Shown here piece after piece: positions 1-7,684 of a stretch of DNA of 29,090 nucleotides. Location: contig JBFJYH010000036.1 of NCBI GenBank assembly GCA_041622675.1, forward strand, positions 1-29,090, written 5' to 3'. The translations under genes were made by a program, and so were the position numbers. Source of the stretch: Reddybacter sp041622675. GTDB taxonomy: Bacteria > Pseudomonadota > Gammaproteobacteria > Pseudomonadales > Porticoccaceae. The stretch's first letter is position 1; each line of letters opens with the position of its first letter. Below the pieces are notes generated by a model, which saw only the letters and a list, made by a program, of their open reading frames with translations, was not told the origin of the DNA and searched no databases.

Positions 1-449
1 GGCGGAAAATCACTAAGGCTATCGACTTCAGTCTCAACATCGTCGAGCACTTGGGCGGGGTTGGCAAAGTGCTCCATTTCCACGGTCACCCTGCCGACAC
101 CCTCAGTGGCACTGGAGCTAACCCGCTTGACGCCTTCGATACCAATCATGCCCTCCTCAACACGGCGGGTAATACTGTCTTCAATGTCGTAGGGCGTGGC
201 ACCCGGATAAGGCGTAACGATAGTGATGGTTTTCGGGTCGATAGCGGGAAACGTTTCGGTAATCATACCCTGCGCGGCTAGAAAGCCTGCCATCACCAAG
301 AACAGCATTACGATATTGGCCGCCACCGGATTCGAGGCAAACCAACCCACTAGGGTTGAATCGGAGGGCACCTCCACATGCCCCGAGGCCGGGGGCTGTG
401 TGGGCGGCCCAGCGGGCCCAGCGCCGTTATCGACTTTCGGTTCAGTCAT
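1..449 (-). CDS. RND efflux pump inner-membrane permease, N-terminal part (cut by window edge)
   Basis: This is the first ~149 residues of an AcrB/MexB-like proton-driven multidrug or cation exporter of the inner membrane. After a proline/glycine-rich cytoplasmic extension of about 33 residues comes the typical RND start: a short amphipathic stretch (LVGWFASNPVAANIV), transmembrane helix 1 (roughly residues 45-60), then the porter-domain opening with PGATPYDIEDSITRRVEE and GIEGVKRVSS. The ATG start lies inside the end of the adaptor gene (8-base overlap), so the two are translationally coupled. The gene continues beyond the left edge, so substrate class and integrity cannot be judged. The long N-terminal extension is unusual for the classical pumps, which begin almost directly with the first helix. 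Confidence 0.9.
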   Translation of the reverse strand, partial: MTEPKVDNGAGPAGPPTQPPASGHVEVPSDSTLVGWFASNPVAANIVMLFLVMAGFLAAQGMITETFPAIDPKTITIVTPYPGATPYDIEDSITRRVEEGMIGIEGVKRVSSSATEGVGRVTVEMEHFANPAQVLDDVETEVDSLSDFP

Positions 450-1650
450 GTTTGTCGGCCGCCTTTTCTGCAATGTCAGGGCTGGGCGTCAGGCGATCAC
501 CCCCCTCATTACTTGCCGCATCCTCGACAACCATCACTTTAGCCCCTTCAATGGCACCCCCTAAACTGCTATCGACCACCCGTGCCTTGTCCAGCGGTGC
601 AGTAACGATCACCCTCTCGGCCATCGTGGCAATAACCTGTGGTTCAATACGGCGTAGGCGGCTATCCTCATCGACCACCCAAATAGTACCCCCAGCCTGC
701 AGTGCCGTCAGCGGCAAGGACCAAGTGTCAGGCACCGGAGTACTTTGCAACACCACACGGGTCAGCATACCTGGTAATAAGTCCCCATCATCGATGGGTT
801 TAATCACCACCTGCTGAAAACGCGTGGTTTCATCGAGACTGGCACCTATACGCAAAATTTTTCCGTCAAGACGATGCTGACGATTGGTCTTCAGCGCGTC
901 AAAAGTAATAGCAACGTCGACCTGCCCTGGCTGGTTGATCCACGGCAAATCACTTTTAGGCAGGGACAGAACAATCTCCAACGCTTGCTGATTATAGAGT
1001 TGACCGTAGCTTTGCCCGGCCTGTAAATAGTCACCCAATTCCAGCGAGCTACTGATCACTCGCCCACCAAAGGGCAGCCGAAATTCCGTCCTCGACAGGT
1101 TGAGTTCAGCCTGCGCTAAACGCGCGCGGGCCGCTGCCAATTCGGCCCGCACCTGGGCAATTTGAGGTTTGCGACTGACCAAAGGCGGCGCTGGCAACTT
1201 TCCATTCAAGCCTCGCCACTCGGCGAGAGCGGCATCGGCCTCAGCCTGCTCCAAGGCTAAGCCGGTTTCTGCCTTCGCCACAGCCGCCTGCTCTTTCGCC
1301 CGCTCATTGAGATAATCATTCTGTTCAATGCGAAACAACACGCTATCGGCTTGAAAATAACCCCCGGAATAAAGGCTATCGTCAACCCATACCACGCGCC
1401 CAGACACCTGCGGGGTCAACCCTACAGTATTGCGCGGTGCGACCCGCCCAGTCGTGGTAATGGCCACCGCATGCGCCCCTGTTTGCACCGTAATCACACT
1501 GACCGGCAAGCGAGACTCTTCTTCGTTAACTCGCAAAACCTGTCGATTATTACTAAATACCTGCGACAGCATCACTGCAGCAACGATGATAAAGAACACC
1601 ATTAGAAGCTGGCGATTTTCTGATTTCAGATATTTTATGATTCGCTTCAC
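442..1650 (-). CDS. RND efflux periplasmic adaptor (membrane fusion protein)
   Basis: HlyD/AcrA-type adaptor of 402 residues that bridges the inner-membrane pump and the outer-membrane channel. A short basic N-terminus is followed by one membrane anchor (about residues 14-31), a first lipoyl half (ITTTGRVAPRNTVGLTPQVSG), an alpha-hairpin rich in Ala/Glu/Gln (about 130-190), the second lipoyl half (FRLPFGGRVISSSLELGDYL) and beta-barrel and membrane-proximal segments. The hairpin is short, as in adaptors of the MexH/AcrA class. The start is GTG with a purine-rich AAGGAAA upstream. It sits 62 bases after the outer-membrane gene and overlaps the pump gene by 8 bases, so the three form one operon. 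Substrate is not predictable. Confidence 0.92.
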   Translation of the reverse strand: MKRIIKYLKSENRQLLMVFFIIVAAVMLSQVFSNNRQVLRVNEEESRLPVSVITVQTGAHAVAITTTGRVAPRNTVGLTPQVSGRVVWVDDSLYSGGYFQADSVLFRIEQNDYLNERAKEQAAVAKAETGLALEQAEADAALAEWRGLNGKLPAPPLVSRKPQIAQVRAELAAARARLAQAELNLSRTEFRLPFGGRVISSSLELGDYLQAGQSYGQLYNQQALEIVLSLPKSDLPWINQPGQVDVAITFDALKTNRQHRLDGKILRIGASLDETTRFQQVVIKPIDDGDLLPGMLTRVVLQSTPVPDTWSLPLTALQAGGTIWVVDEDSRLRRIEPQVIATMAERVIVTAPLDKARVVDSSLGGAIEGAKVMVVEDAASNEGGDRLTPSPDIAEKAADKHD

Positions 1651-1712
1651 TCAGTCTTTCCTTTCGCTTACTAATTGAGAGCCAGCCCTAAAAGAACATA
1701 TTTTTGACGCCG

Positions 1713-3149
1713 CTATTTAGGTTTTTGTACCCAATCGCCACCCAGTGCTAGATGGAGATCAACCCGTGCGCGCCAACTCGCTCGCTGCCCAGAAAGAAGT
1801 GAGCGCTCACTATTTTGCCGCCGCCGCTGTGCTTCGAGTAGTTCTAACAACGGGCTTATACCCTGCTGGTATCGTCGTTCCGCCAGAGCCTCCGCTTTGC
1901 GCGCAGCGCTTGTGCTGCGCTGTAATAAGGTAAGTTGTTGGCCGAGATAACGTTCCTGAAGCAAGGCCGTTTCGACTTCAGTCAGGGCATTGAGTACCAC
2001 TTTGGCGTATTGAGCCGCTTGCTCACGCAGCTCCGATTCGCGCAATCGAACCTGTGCCTGCAAGCGCCCCCCAGCAAACAAACGCGATGTAATTTGCCCA
2101 GTCAGCGAACCAAGGGCATTGCTATTTTCGAGCAAGCCTCCCCATTGGTCGCCGGCAAAACCGCCGCTAATCGATAGCGTCAAATCAGGAAATAAATCAG
2201 CCATTGCCACGCCAATCTGGGCATTGGCCGCCATTAAGCGAAATTCATTACCGCGAATATCGGGCCGTTGGTCAAGGAGTACAGCGGGAATATCGACAGT
2301 CACTGCCCCTGCAATCGGTAAGAGAGGGAAGTCCGTTCCTACTTCTTGCAATGTGCCCGGCCGCTGATTGAGCAAGGTATCGAGCACCAACAGATTTTCC
2401 GCTAACTGCTGGCTCAAGGCCACCAGTTGCGCCTGCGCCGACGCGACATTTTCCTCGGCGGTATAAACACTCAGCGCTGAAGTGTCTCTCACCCCCAGTT
2501 GATACCGCCGCCCCACCGTGTCGAGGGTGCGCTGTCGGCTATCGACGATATCCGTCTGCACAGCGAGTTCGCGCTGGGAAATGGCCACGGATGCCCGCAG
2601 CCTAAATAATTCTGCCACCAGAGTGTGCTGTAAAGCTACGTAATCGGCTTCATTGGCTAGACTTTCATATTGCGCCGCCTCGACCGAGCGCCTAATTTTG
2701 CCAAATAAATCGGCCTGCCATGAGATGCCAAGCCCGATATTAGCACCAGAGCTATACCTTCGCTCACTGGGCTGTAACAGGTCAGGAGAAAAATTTCGGC
2801 TGCCATCTACATTCAAATCCACTGCTGGCCAACGCTGGCCTCCAGCGACAACCACACGTTCGCGAGCCTGAATAACACGCTCGGCGGCGCTGCGTAAATC
2901 GAGATTTTCGGTGAGAACACTGTCGACCCACTGATTAAGCAAGGGATCGTTGTAGGCACGCCACCAGCCTAACCGTACTAAGGGTACCGAGCTCGAGTTC
3001 TGGTTAGGGGCAGTGCGATAACGCGCACTGACAATATCTGAGCCGCCACCTGCCAAGGTCTCCGGGCGCTGATAATCGGGCCCTAGAGTACAGGACACCT
3101 GCACTAAGCTAACGCACAGGACAATAAAGCGGACAGGAGGTAAAATCAC
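1713..3149 (-). CDS. RND efflux outer-membrane channel lipoprotein (NodT/OprM family)
   Basis: Outer-membrane factor of about 478 residues forming the exit duct of the tripartite pump. The N-terminus is a short hydrophobic leader ending in VQVSC, followed by TLGPDYQRPE, the standard NodT/OprM mature start; the Cys (residue 20) should be lipidated, although Gln at -3 is atypical for a lipobox. Two repeated OEP-type halves follow, with NLDLRSAAERVIQARERV and RYQLGVRDTSALSVYTAEENVASAQAQL in the first and PDIRGNEFRLMAANAQIGVAMADLFPDLTLSISGGF and RYQQGISPLLELLEAQRRR in the second. I chose the GTG at 3149 because AGGAG lies 4 bases upstream; a TTG one codon earlier is also open. It is the first gene of the efflux operon and is divergent from the YchJ-like gene. 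Confidence 0.9.
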   Translation of the reverse strand: MILPPVRFIVLCVSLVQVSCTLGPDYQRPETLAGGGSDIVSARYRTAPNQNSSSVPLVRLGWWRAYNDPLLNQWVDSVLTENLDLRSAAERVIQARERVVVAGGQRWPAVDLNVDGSRNFSPDLLQPSERRYSSGANIGLGISWQADLFGKIRRSVEAAQYESLANEADYVALQHTLVAELFRLRASVAISQRELAVQTDIVDSRQRTLDTVGRRYQLGVRDTSALSVYTAEENVASAQAQLVALSQQLAENLLVLDTLLNQRPGTLQEVGTDFPLLPIAGAVTVDIPAVLLDQRPDIRGNEFRLMAANAQIGVAMADLFPDLTLSISGGFAGDQWGGLLENSNALGSLTGQITSRLFAGGRLQAQVRLRESELREQAAQYAKVVLNALTEVETALLQERYLGQQLTLLQRSTSAARKAEALAERRYQQGISPLLELLEAQRRRQNSERSLLSGQRASWRARVDLHLALGGDWVQKPK

Positions 3150-3159
3150 CAAACTCCTC

Positions 3160-3172
3160 GAGGTTGAACCTC
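3160..3172 (-). promoter_or_regulatory. Small inverted repeat next to the outer-membrane channel gene's ribosome binding site
   Basis: The 13-base palindrome GAGGTTGAACCTC lies immediately upstream of the AGGAG ribosome binding site of the efflux operon. As RNA it can form a 5-bp stem with a 3-base loop; as DNA it could be an operator half-site pair. The role is inference only. Confidence 0.3.
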
Positions 3173-3262
3173 AACAACATTAGTTGGAGAAAATCCCGCA
3201 ACATAGCCACCTAGCACAATGAAAGCAAGCGGCGAATAGCGCAACTATATTACGACACCCAC

Positions 3263-3287
3263 ATTATATTAGATCTCTAAAATATAA
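3263..3287. promoter_or_regulatory. AT-rich palindrome in the divergent efflux/ychJ promoter region
   Basis: TTAGA-TC-TCTAA is a perfect 12-base palindrome (3269-3280), extended by TTATA on the left and, after a 2-base offset, TATAA on the right. The minus strand shows a perfect TATAAT (3263-3268) inside the left arm that could be the -10 of the efflux operon, but no good -35 hexamer is seen at 16-18 bases. A TetR- or MarR-type repressor site is possible, but no regulator gene is in the window next to it. Confidence 0.35.
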
Positions 3288-3317
3288 CATTATTTACCCG
3301 GAACCGCCGTCACGATA

Positions 3318-3728
3318 ATGACAAAACAAAAAAAAGCGCAGCTCTGCCCTTGCGGCACTGGCCAAATCCTTGCCCAGTGCTGCCAGCCCTTACTCAGCGA
3401 CAACCAGTCAGCAGCCAGTGCTTTGGCTCTGATGCGCAGTCGCTACAGCGCCTATACACTGGGCAACAAAGAGTATCTACTGCGCACCTGGCACAGCTCT
3501 ACTCGCCCGAGGCAGTTTAACCTGAGTTATCACCAACAAAATTGGCAGCGTTTAAAAATTATTGCTACCGTTGCCGGTGAGGCTGATGATGACAATGGGG
3601 AAGTGGAGTTTATTGCCATCTATAAACTCAATGGTCGCGCCGAACGCCTACACGAACGTAGTCGTTTCCGGCGAGAGGATCAGCAGTGGCGCTACCTTGA
3701 CGGTACAATCATACCGCCACCGGTATAA
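3318..3728 (+). CDS. ychJ: YchJ-like protein (UPF0225) with SEC-C zinc motif
   Basis: A 136-residue protein that matches the YchJ family: an N-terminal SEC-C zinc-binding motif (LCPCGTGQILAQCCQPLL, residues 9-26, CxC...CC) followed by an NTF2-like fold marked by ALMRSRYSAYTLGNKEYLLRTWH and a C-terminal strand with RFRREDQQWRYLDG. Length is close to the family's 130-160 residues. The biochemical role of YchJ is not established; the SEC-C motif resembles the zinc tail of SecA, which binds SecB and ribosomes. The ribosome binding site is weak. It is followed, 123 bases on, by another SEC-C protein on the same strand. Confidence 0.88.
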   Translation: MTKQKKAQLCPCGTGQILAQCCQPLLSDNQSAASALALMRSRYSAYTLGNKEYLLRTWHSSTRPRQFNLSYHQQNWQRLKIIATVAGEADDDNGEVEFIAIYKLNGRAERLHERSRFRREDQQWRYLDGTIIPPPV

Positions 3729-3851
3729 TGCCACGCCTATTTAAAGCTTAGTAATCTCAACATCTCGTGCTCACAAAGGGTTGTAAAACACCCAATCCCA
3801 ACTATCTGCCGTTTACACTAAATTAGACTGATCAACGCACAAAAGGACTCT

Positions 3852-5240
3852 ATGAGCACTGTAAAAACAGACATTCTGTTTACGCTTGGCAAAGCCCAAC
3901 AAGGCACCCGCGACTGGCCGGACTACTTGCAGTATGGCTTTGACAGCAATGACGAATCAGCGTTGATTAAACTCATTGGCGATCAATCTCTGCACGGGGC
4001 CGCGGGCGATAGTTTAGAGGTCTGGGTGCCACTCCACGCCTGGCGCACTTTGGGTCAACTGCGCAGCGCACGTGCTGTGAAACCCCTAATCTCACTCTTC
4101 GAAGCACTGGTCGAGGATGACTGGGCCCTGCACGAACTACCCAGAGTGATGGGGATGATTGGCAGAGCGGCCATTGAACCCCTAGGGCACTACATCAAAC
4201 AAAGAGATCACGATGAATTTGCTAGAGCGACGGCGATGGCTGGGCTCTGCGAAATCGCCATACAACACCCAAGTCTGCGCAGCGACATAATCGAGCACTA
4301 CCGACACTACCTTCATCAGGCCGATAACAGCACACCGATCGCCAATGGTTTACTCGTCTCTTATCTGCTCGACATTGACGCCAAAGAACTGATTGATGAG
4401 GTGCGCGATTTATTTAGCCGCCAGTGTGTCGATATTACCTGTTCTGGCGATATCGAAGATGTTGAAATAGCTCTGGGGGTCCGCCTCGAACGCTCAACGG
4501 CCAAAGTGATGCCCGTCCAAGACTATAAACTCGATACATTCGACCCTGATGAGCTGAGCCTTAAGGGACTCGATACAACGCCTCTGCCTCGCCCCGATGG
4601 CGACGATATTATTGAATGGCTCGATTACTACCTCGACCATCACGGCAGTGAGACCTCTATTTTCGACGTCTCCGAGCTCGATGGTTTTTTCGCCGCCATC
4701 GCGTGTGCGCCGCAAACAATCTCGCCCTCCCTATGGCTCCCAGCCCTGTGGGGTGGGGAAGAACACAATCCCGCTTGGGATAGCGCTGGCGACGCTGATG
4801 CTTTCACCCAGTACGCCATGAGCTTCTATAATACGGTCATGGCAGACATGCATAATGCCAACTACGAAGCCTTGTATAGGCAGGGGGTCGTCAACGAGCG
4901 AACCTATACGCTAGTTGACGACTGGTGCACTGGATTCCTACGCGGCATCAACCTTTGGGGCCCAATTTCCCCAGCTGATACTCGGATGCTGGAAATCACC
5001 CTCGAACCCATTCGTCAATTTTCTACTGAGCATGGCTTAGGTGAATTGGCAGAGCTCCAAGACGACGAAGTAGAACAACGCCAGCAGGCCATCGAACCGG
5101 CCGTGGACAAACTATTTCGATATTTTTTTGAGCACCGCACACAGGGACAAACCATTACAAAAGTCACCCCTAAATCGGGTAGAAATGACCCTTGCCCCTG
5201 TGGCAGTGGTCAAAAATACAAAAAGTGCTGTTTGCACTAG
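3852..5240 (+). CDS. DUF1186 + YecA-like (UPF0149) + SEC-C protein
   Basis: A 462-residue protein with three recognisable parts. Residues ~1-215 look like alpha-helical HEAT-type repeats of the DUF1186 family (ALHELPRVMGMIGRAAIEPL, then DEFARATAMAGLCEIA). Residues ~255-425 carry the YecA/YgfB fold (FDVSELDGFFAAIACAPQTI, SLWLPALWGG, VDDWCTGFLRGINLW). Residues 442-462 are a canonical SEC-C zinc tail (GRNDPCPCGSGQKYKKCCLH). AGGA lies 7 bases before the ATG. YecA-type proteins with a SEC-C tail have been linked to ribosome and SecB binding, so a role in protein targeting or quality control is plausible, but this fusion is uncharacterised to my knowledge. It converges on the antiporter gene. An 88-base gap between them shows no clear terminator. 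Confidence 0.82.
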   Translation: MSTVKTDILFTLGKAQQGTRDWPDYLQYGFDSNDESALIKLIGDQSLHGAAGDSLEVWVPLHAWRTLGQLRSARAVKPLISLFEALVEDDWALHELPRVMGMIGRAAIEPLGHYIKQRDHDEFARATAMAGLCEIAIQHPSLRSDIIEHYRHYLHQADNSTPIANGLLVSYLLDIDAKELIDEVRDLFSRQCVDITCSGDIEDVEIALGVRLERSTAKVMPVQDYKLDTFDPDELSLKGLDTTPLPRPDGDDIIEWLDYYLDHHGSETSIFDVSELDGFFAAIACAPQTISPSLWLPALWGGEEHNPAWDSAGDADAFTQYAMSFYNTVMADMHNANYEALYRQGVVNERTYTLVDDWCTGFLRGINLWGPISPADTRMLEITLEPIRQFSTEHGLGELAELQDDEVEQRQQAIEPAVDKLFRYFFEHRTQGQTITKVTPKSGRNDPCPCGSGQKYKKCCLH

Positions 5241-5328
5241 CGTTTGTCCTTGCCAACAGCCATCACCCAAAACCACGAGCGCCGCTTTAGAACTGATAAA
5301 AATTTTCAAGCTCTAGGGCAAGTGTTTG

Positions 5329-7179
5329 TTAAGAGATCGCCTCGCCAACCGGGGCCTCACCTGCTTTCTTTTCAGCGCTGGATTTTGCTATTTTTGCCAA
5401 TGCGGGTCTTGGTATCAAGGCAACCAAAGTCCAACCCACTGACACATTAAAATCGCTATCGGCTGTAAATGCGTACAACTGTTTTTTAGGATCAATAGCA
5501 AGCAACAAGACCGGCTCTTTCCCATAGAGCGCTTCATAATCATCGAAACCAAAGGACTCAGTCAAAGGAGTGACTTTTATTTCTCCCCCTTGGCCCACCA
5601 TACTATTCAATTTTTGCGCAGTAATATCAGCACCAAAAAGACGCCGAGTACGATAAGTACGCGTTAATCTCGACAAACCAGAGTCATCTTTTTCTTCAGC
5701 ATTGCGCAAAGTGAATACTTGCTGCTTACTGAGCTCCCCTGCAAATTTTAAGCAAGCGAGAGTATTCAAGGCAGGACGGTGAGACATGGCAAACACGGAG
5801 CCAATACCGACCAAGTTCAGGTAACGGTCGGCATGGGCAGACACTGGATTACCGTAATACGTATCCAGCCCATCCATTCTCGCGGTCTGTATCGCAGCCC
5901 AACTGGAATCGACGACTTTAACTCGATACTCGAGGCCACTAAGCACTTTACCGACGGCTCGCGAAAAGGCATTGGAGCCAATAATCAATATACCCTTGGC
6001 TGATTCTTCCGCCACGCCTAAGGCACGTGCGATAGGTCGAGCCGAAATACTTTGCAATAATACCGTGGTAATAATCACTAAAAATGTCAGAGCAGAAATA
6101 ATATCGGCATTACCAAAACCGAGTTCACCAAGGCGAATCGCAAACAGAGAAGAGACCGCTGCTGCCACAATACCACGCGGGGCAATCCAGCTAATCACCA
6201 ATTTTTCACGCCAATTGAGTTCTGAAAAAGCACAAACACACCAAACCACAATGGGTCGTGCCAGCAACACCACCGCGACTACTCCCACACCACTCCAACC
6301 TAAGGCTGTAATTTGTGCAATATCCAGTCGTGCCGCAAGCACGATAAACAAGACCGCGATAATTAAAATAGACAGGCTTTCCTTAAAACTCAGAATTTCA
6401 TCGATATCAATGCCCCGAGTGTTAGCCAGCCATATCCCCATTACGGTTACCGCCAACAAACCCGACTCTTCGGCAATATAATTACTCAGCGCAAACACCG
6501 CCACGACAGCACCGAGGGTAACTACGTTTTGTAAATATTCAGGTACCCATAAGCGCCTTAACGCAGCCGCCATTAACGAAGCACCGGCAGCACCAAATGA
6601 CAGCCCGGTAAGCACATCCCGAGCAAACAGCAACAGTGAGTGTCCCTGTGCATTGGAGACGATAAACTCGTAAACCAAAACCGCTAAAAGCGCGCCTATA
6701 GGGTCAATAAGAATGCCCTCCCAGGTGAGGATATTTGATACCGCGGGTGTGGGTCTGACAATCCTCAACAAGGGTGTTACGACGGTCGGCCCGGTAACCA
6801 CAACTAGAGCTCCAAACAGGCCAGCAAACACTGGGGATAAGTCACTCACCCACCAACAACCCAGACTAATTAGCCCCCAGTTTAAAATCGCGCCCCAGCT
6901 CACCAGCCCACTAACGACACGGCCATGGTCACGGATATCCGAGAAGCGCAACGTCAATGCACCCTCGAAAAGGACGATGGCAACCCCGAGGGACACAAAC
7001 GGAAAAAGTAAGTCCCCAAACAACTGGTCGGGATTAATCACACTAAAGACTGGACCCAAAAGTATGCCCATACCCAATAGAAATAAAATAGAGGGTAACT
7101 TCAGCCACCAAGCCAGCCATTGCGCGCTAACACCCAATACTAAAATTAAGGCCAGAGTAATACCAATAGTGTGCTCCAC
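5329..7179 (-). CDS. Cation:proton antiporter (CPA1/NhaP-like) with C-terminal TrkA-type domain
   Basis: An inner-membrane Na+(K+)/H+ exchanger of 616 residues. Residues 1-385 are highly hydrophobic with about 12-13 predicted helices and family motifs such as LGMGILLGP, LFEGALTLRF, LVVVTGPTVVTPLLR and SWIAPRGIVAAAVSSLFAIRL. From about residue 393 a cytosolic Rossmann-like TrkA-N domain begins (KGILIIGSNAFSRAVGKVL), ending in a TrkA-C-like segment (GKEPVLLLAIDPKKQLYAF). In the Rossmann loop the usual GxGxxG is degenerate (GSNAFS). The start is GTG preceded by AGGAAA. The gene stands alone, convergent with the SEC-C gene and divergent from trpB. Confidence 0.88.
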   Translation of the reverse strand: MEHTIGITLALILVLGVSAQWLAWWLKLPSILFLLGMGILLGPVFSVINPDQLFGDLLFPFVSLGVAIVLFEGALTLRFSDIRDHGRVVSGLVSWGAILNWGLISLGCWWVSDLSPVFAGLFGALVVVTGPTVVTPLLRIVRPTPAVSNILTWEGILIDPIGALLAVLVYEFIVSNAQGHSLLLFARDVLTGLSFGAAGASLMAAALRRLWVPEYLQNVVTLGAVVAVFALSNYIAEESGLLAVTVMGIWLANTRGIDIDEILSFKESLSILIIAVLFIVLAARLDIAQITALGWSGVGVVAVVLLARPIVVWCVCAFSELNWREKLVISWIAPRGIVAAAVSSLFAIRLGELGFGNADIISALTFLVIITTVLLQSISARPIARALGVAEESAKGILIIGSNAFSRAVGKVLSGLEYRVKVVDSSWAAIQTARMDGLDTYYGNPVSAHADRYLNLVGIGSVFAMSHRPALNTLACLKFAGELSKQQVFTLRNAEEKDDSGLSRLTRTYRTRRLFGADITAQKLNSMVGQGGEIKVTPLTESFGFDDYEALYGKEPVLLLAIDPKKQLYAFTADSDFNVSVGWTLVALIPRPALAKIAKSSAEKKAGEAPVGEAIS

Positions 7180-7539
7180 TGCGAGGTTTCCTATGATGTC
7201 CTGTCAACGAGTCTCACGACAGAGCCCACCGCCCTGATTTTTCTTATGTGTGAGGCCGTATATATAGTGCTACCTTTATTTTTAATCGCAAACGGCTATC
7301 TTCCTATTCTCTGCCTGAGTTCACGTCATGAATCCCGTCACTCTAGCCGATCGACTCATTCCAACGACGTCATTGTATGTGAGTCCGATGTAAATCCCGC
7401 CCTTAATCACATAAATTTGCGATCTAAGTCTTATCGGTCTAGCGCCAGCAAGAGATCAGCGCGAGCAATAAGCATTTGAACGCTATCTGTATTGCAATGG
7501 ACGCACAACTTTATACTCATAGCATCACTCTAACTCCTC

Positions 7540-7575
7540 TTTCAAGGGGCAACACGCGTGTAGTGCCTTTTCAAG
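7540..7575. promoter_or_regulatory. Palindrome flanked by direct repeats upstream of the trpB promoter
   Basis: A perfect 10-base palindrome ACACGCGTGT (7552-7561) is framed by GGCA and TGCC, and the whole is bracketed by two copies of TTTCAAG (7540-7546 and 7569-7575), 29 bases apart. It ends about 50 bases upstream of the trpB -35 box, a suitable place for an activator site. Function is inference. Confidence 0.35.
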
Positions 7576-7623
7576 TACACCGCTGGCAAACCACTAACCT
7601 GTGAATATTGTTCGCTTTACTTG

Positions 7624-7652
7624 TTGATATTCAGCGACTTGGCTACTATACC
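7624..7652 (+). promoter_or_regulatory. Sigma70-type promoter of trpBA
   Basis: TTGATA (7624-7629) and TATACC (7647-7652) are separated by exactly 17 bases. Transcription would start near 7659, leaving only about 26 bases of leader, too short for a classical trp attenuator. Confidence 0.65.
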
Positions 7653-7684
7653 CGCCCCTGTCTACTATTCAGTCTGGTAGCTAT

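Larger units (their letters stand above)
7180..7684. other. 505-base intergenic region between the antiporter and trpB
   Basis: No convincing gene is present: the open frames lack ribosome binding sites and protein-like composition. There is no divergent LysR gene of the trpI type and no Trp-rich leader peptide. What can be seen is a palindrome flanked by direct repeats (7540-7575) and a promoter just before trpB, each listed separately. Confidence 0.6.

Noticed and set aside
5972..7237. Plus-strand open frames inside the antiporter gene (169 and 174 residues)
   Set aside because: Antisense shadows of a well-supported membrane protein gene; composition is not protein-like.
7171..7479. Plus-strand open frame of 102 residues ahead of trpB
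   Set aside because: Overlaps the antiporter start, has no ribosome binding site, and its sequence is Ser/Arg-rich without motifs.
7653..7684. trp leader peptide or TrpR operator before trpB
   Set aside because: The leader is too short for attenuator stems, has no Trp codons in a start-stop frame, and no CTAG-type palindrome is present.
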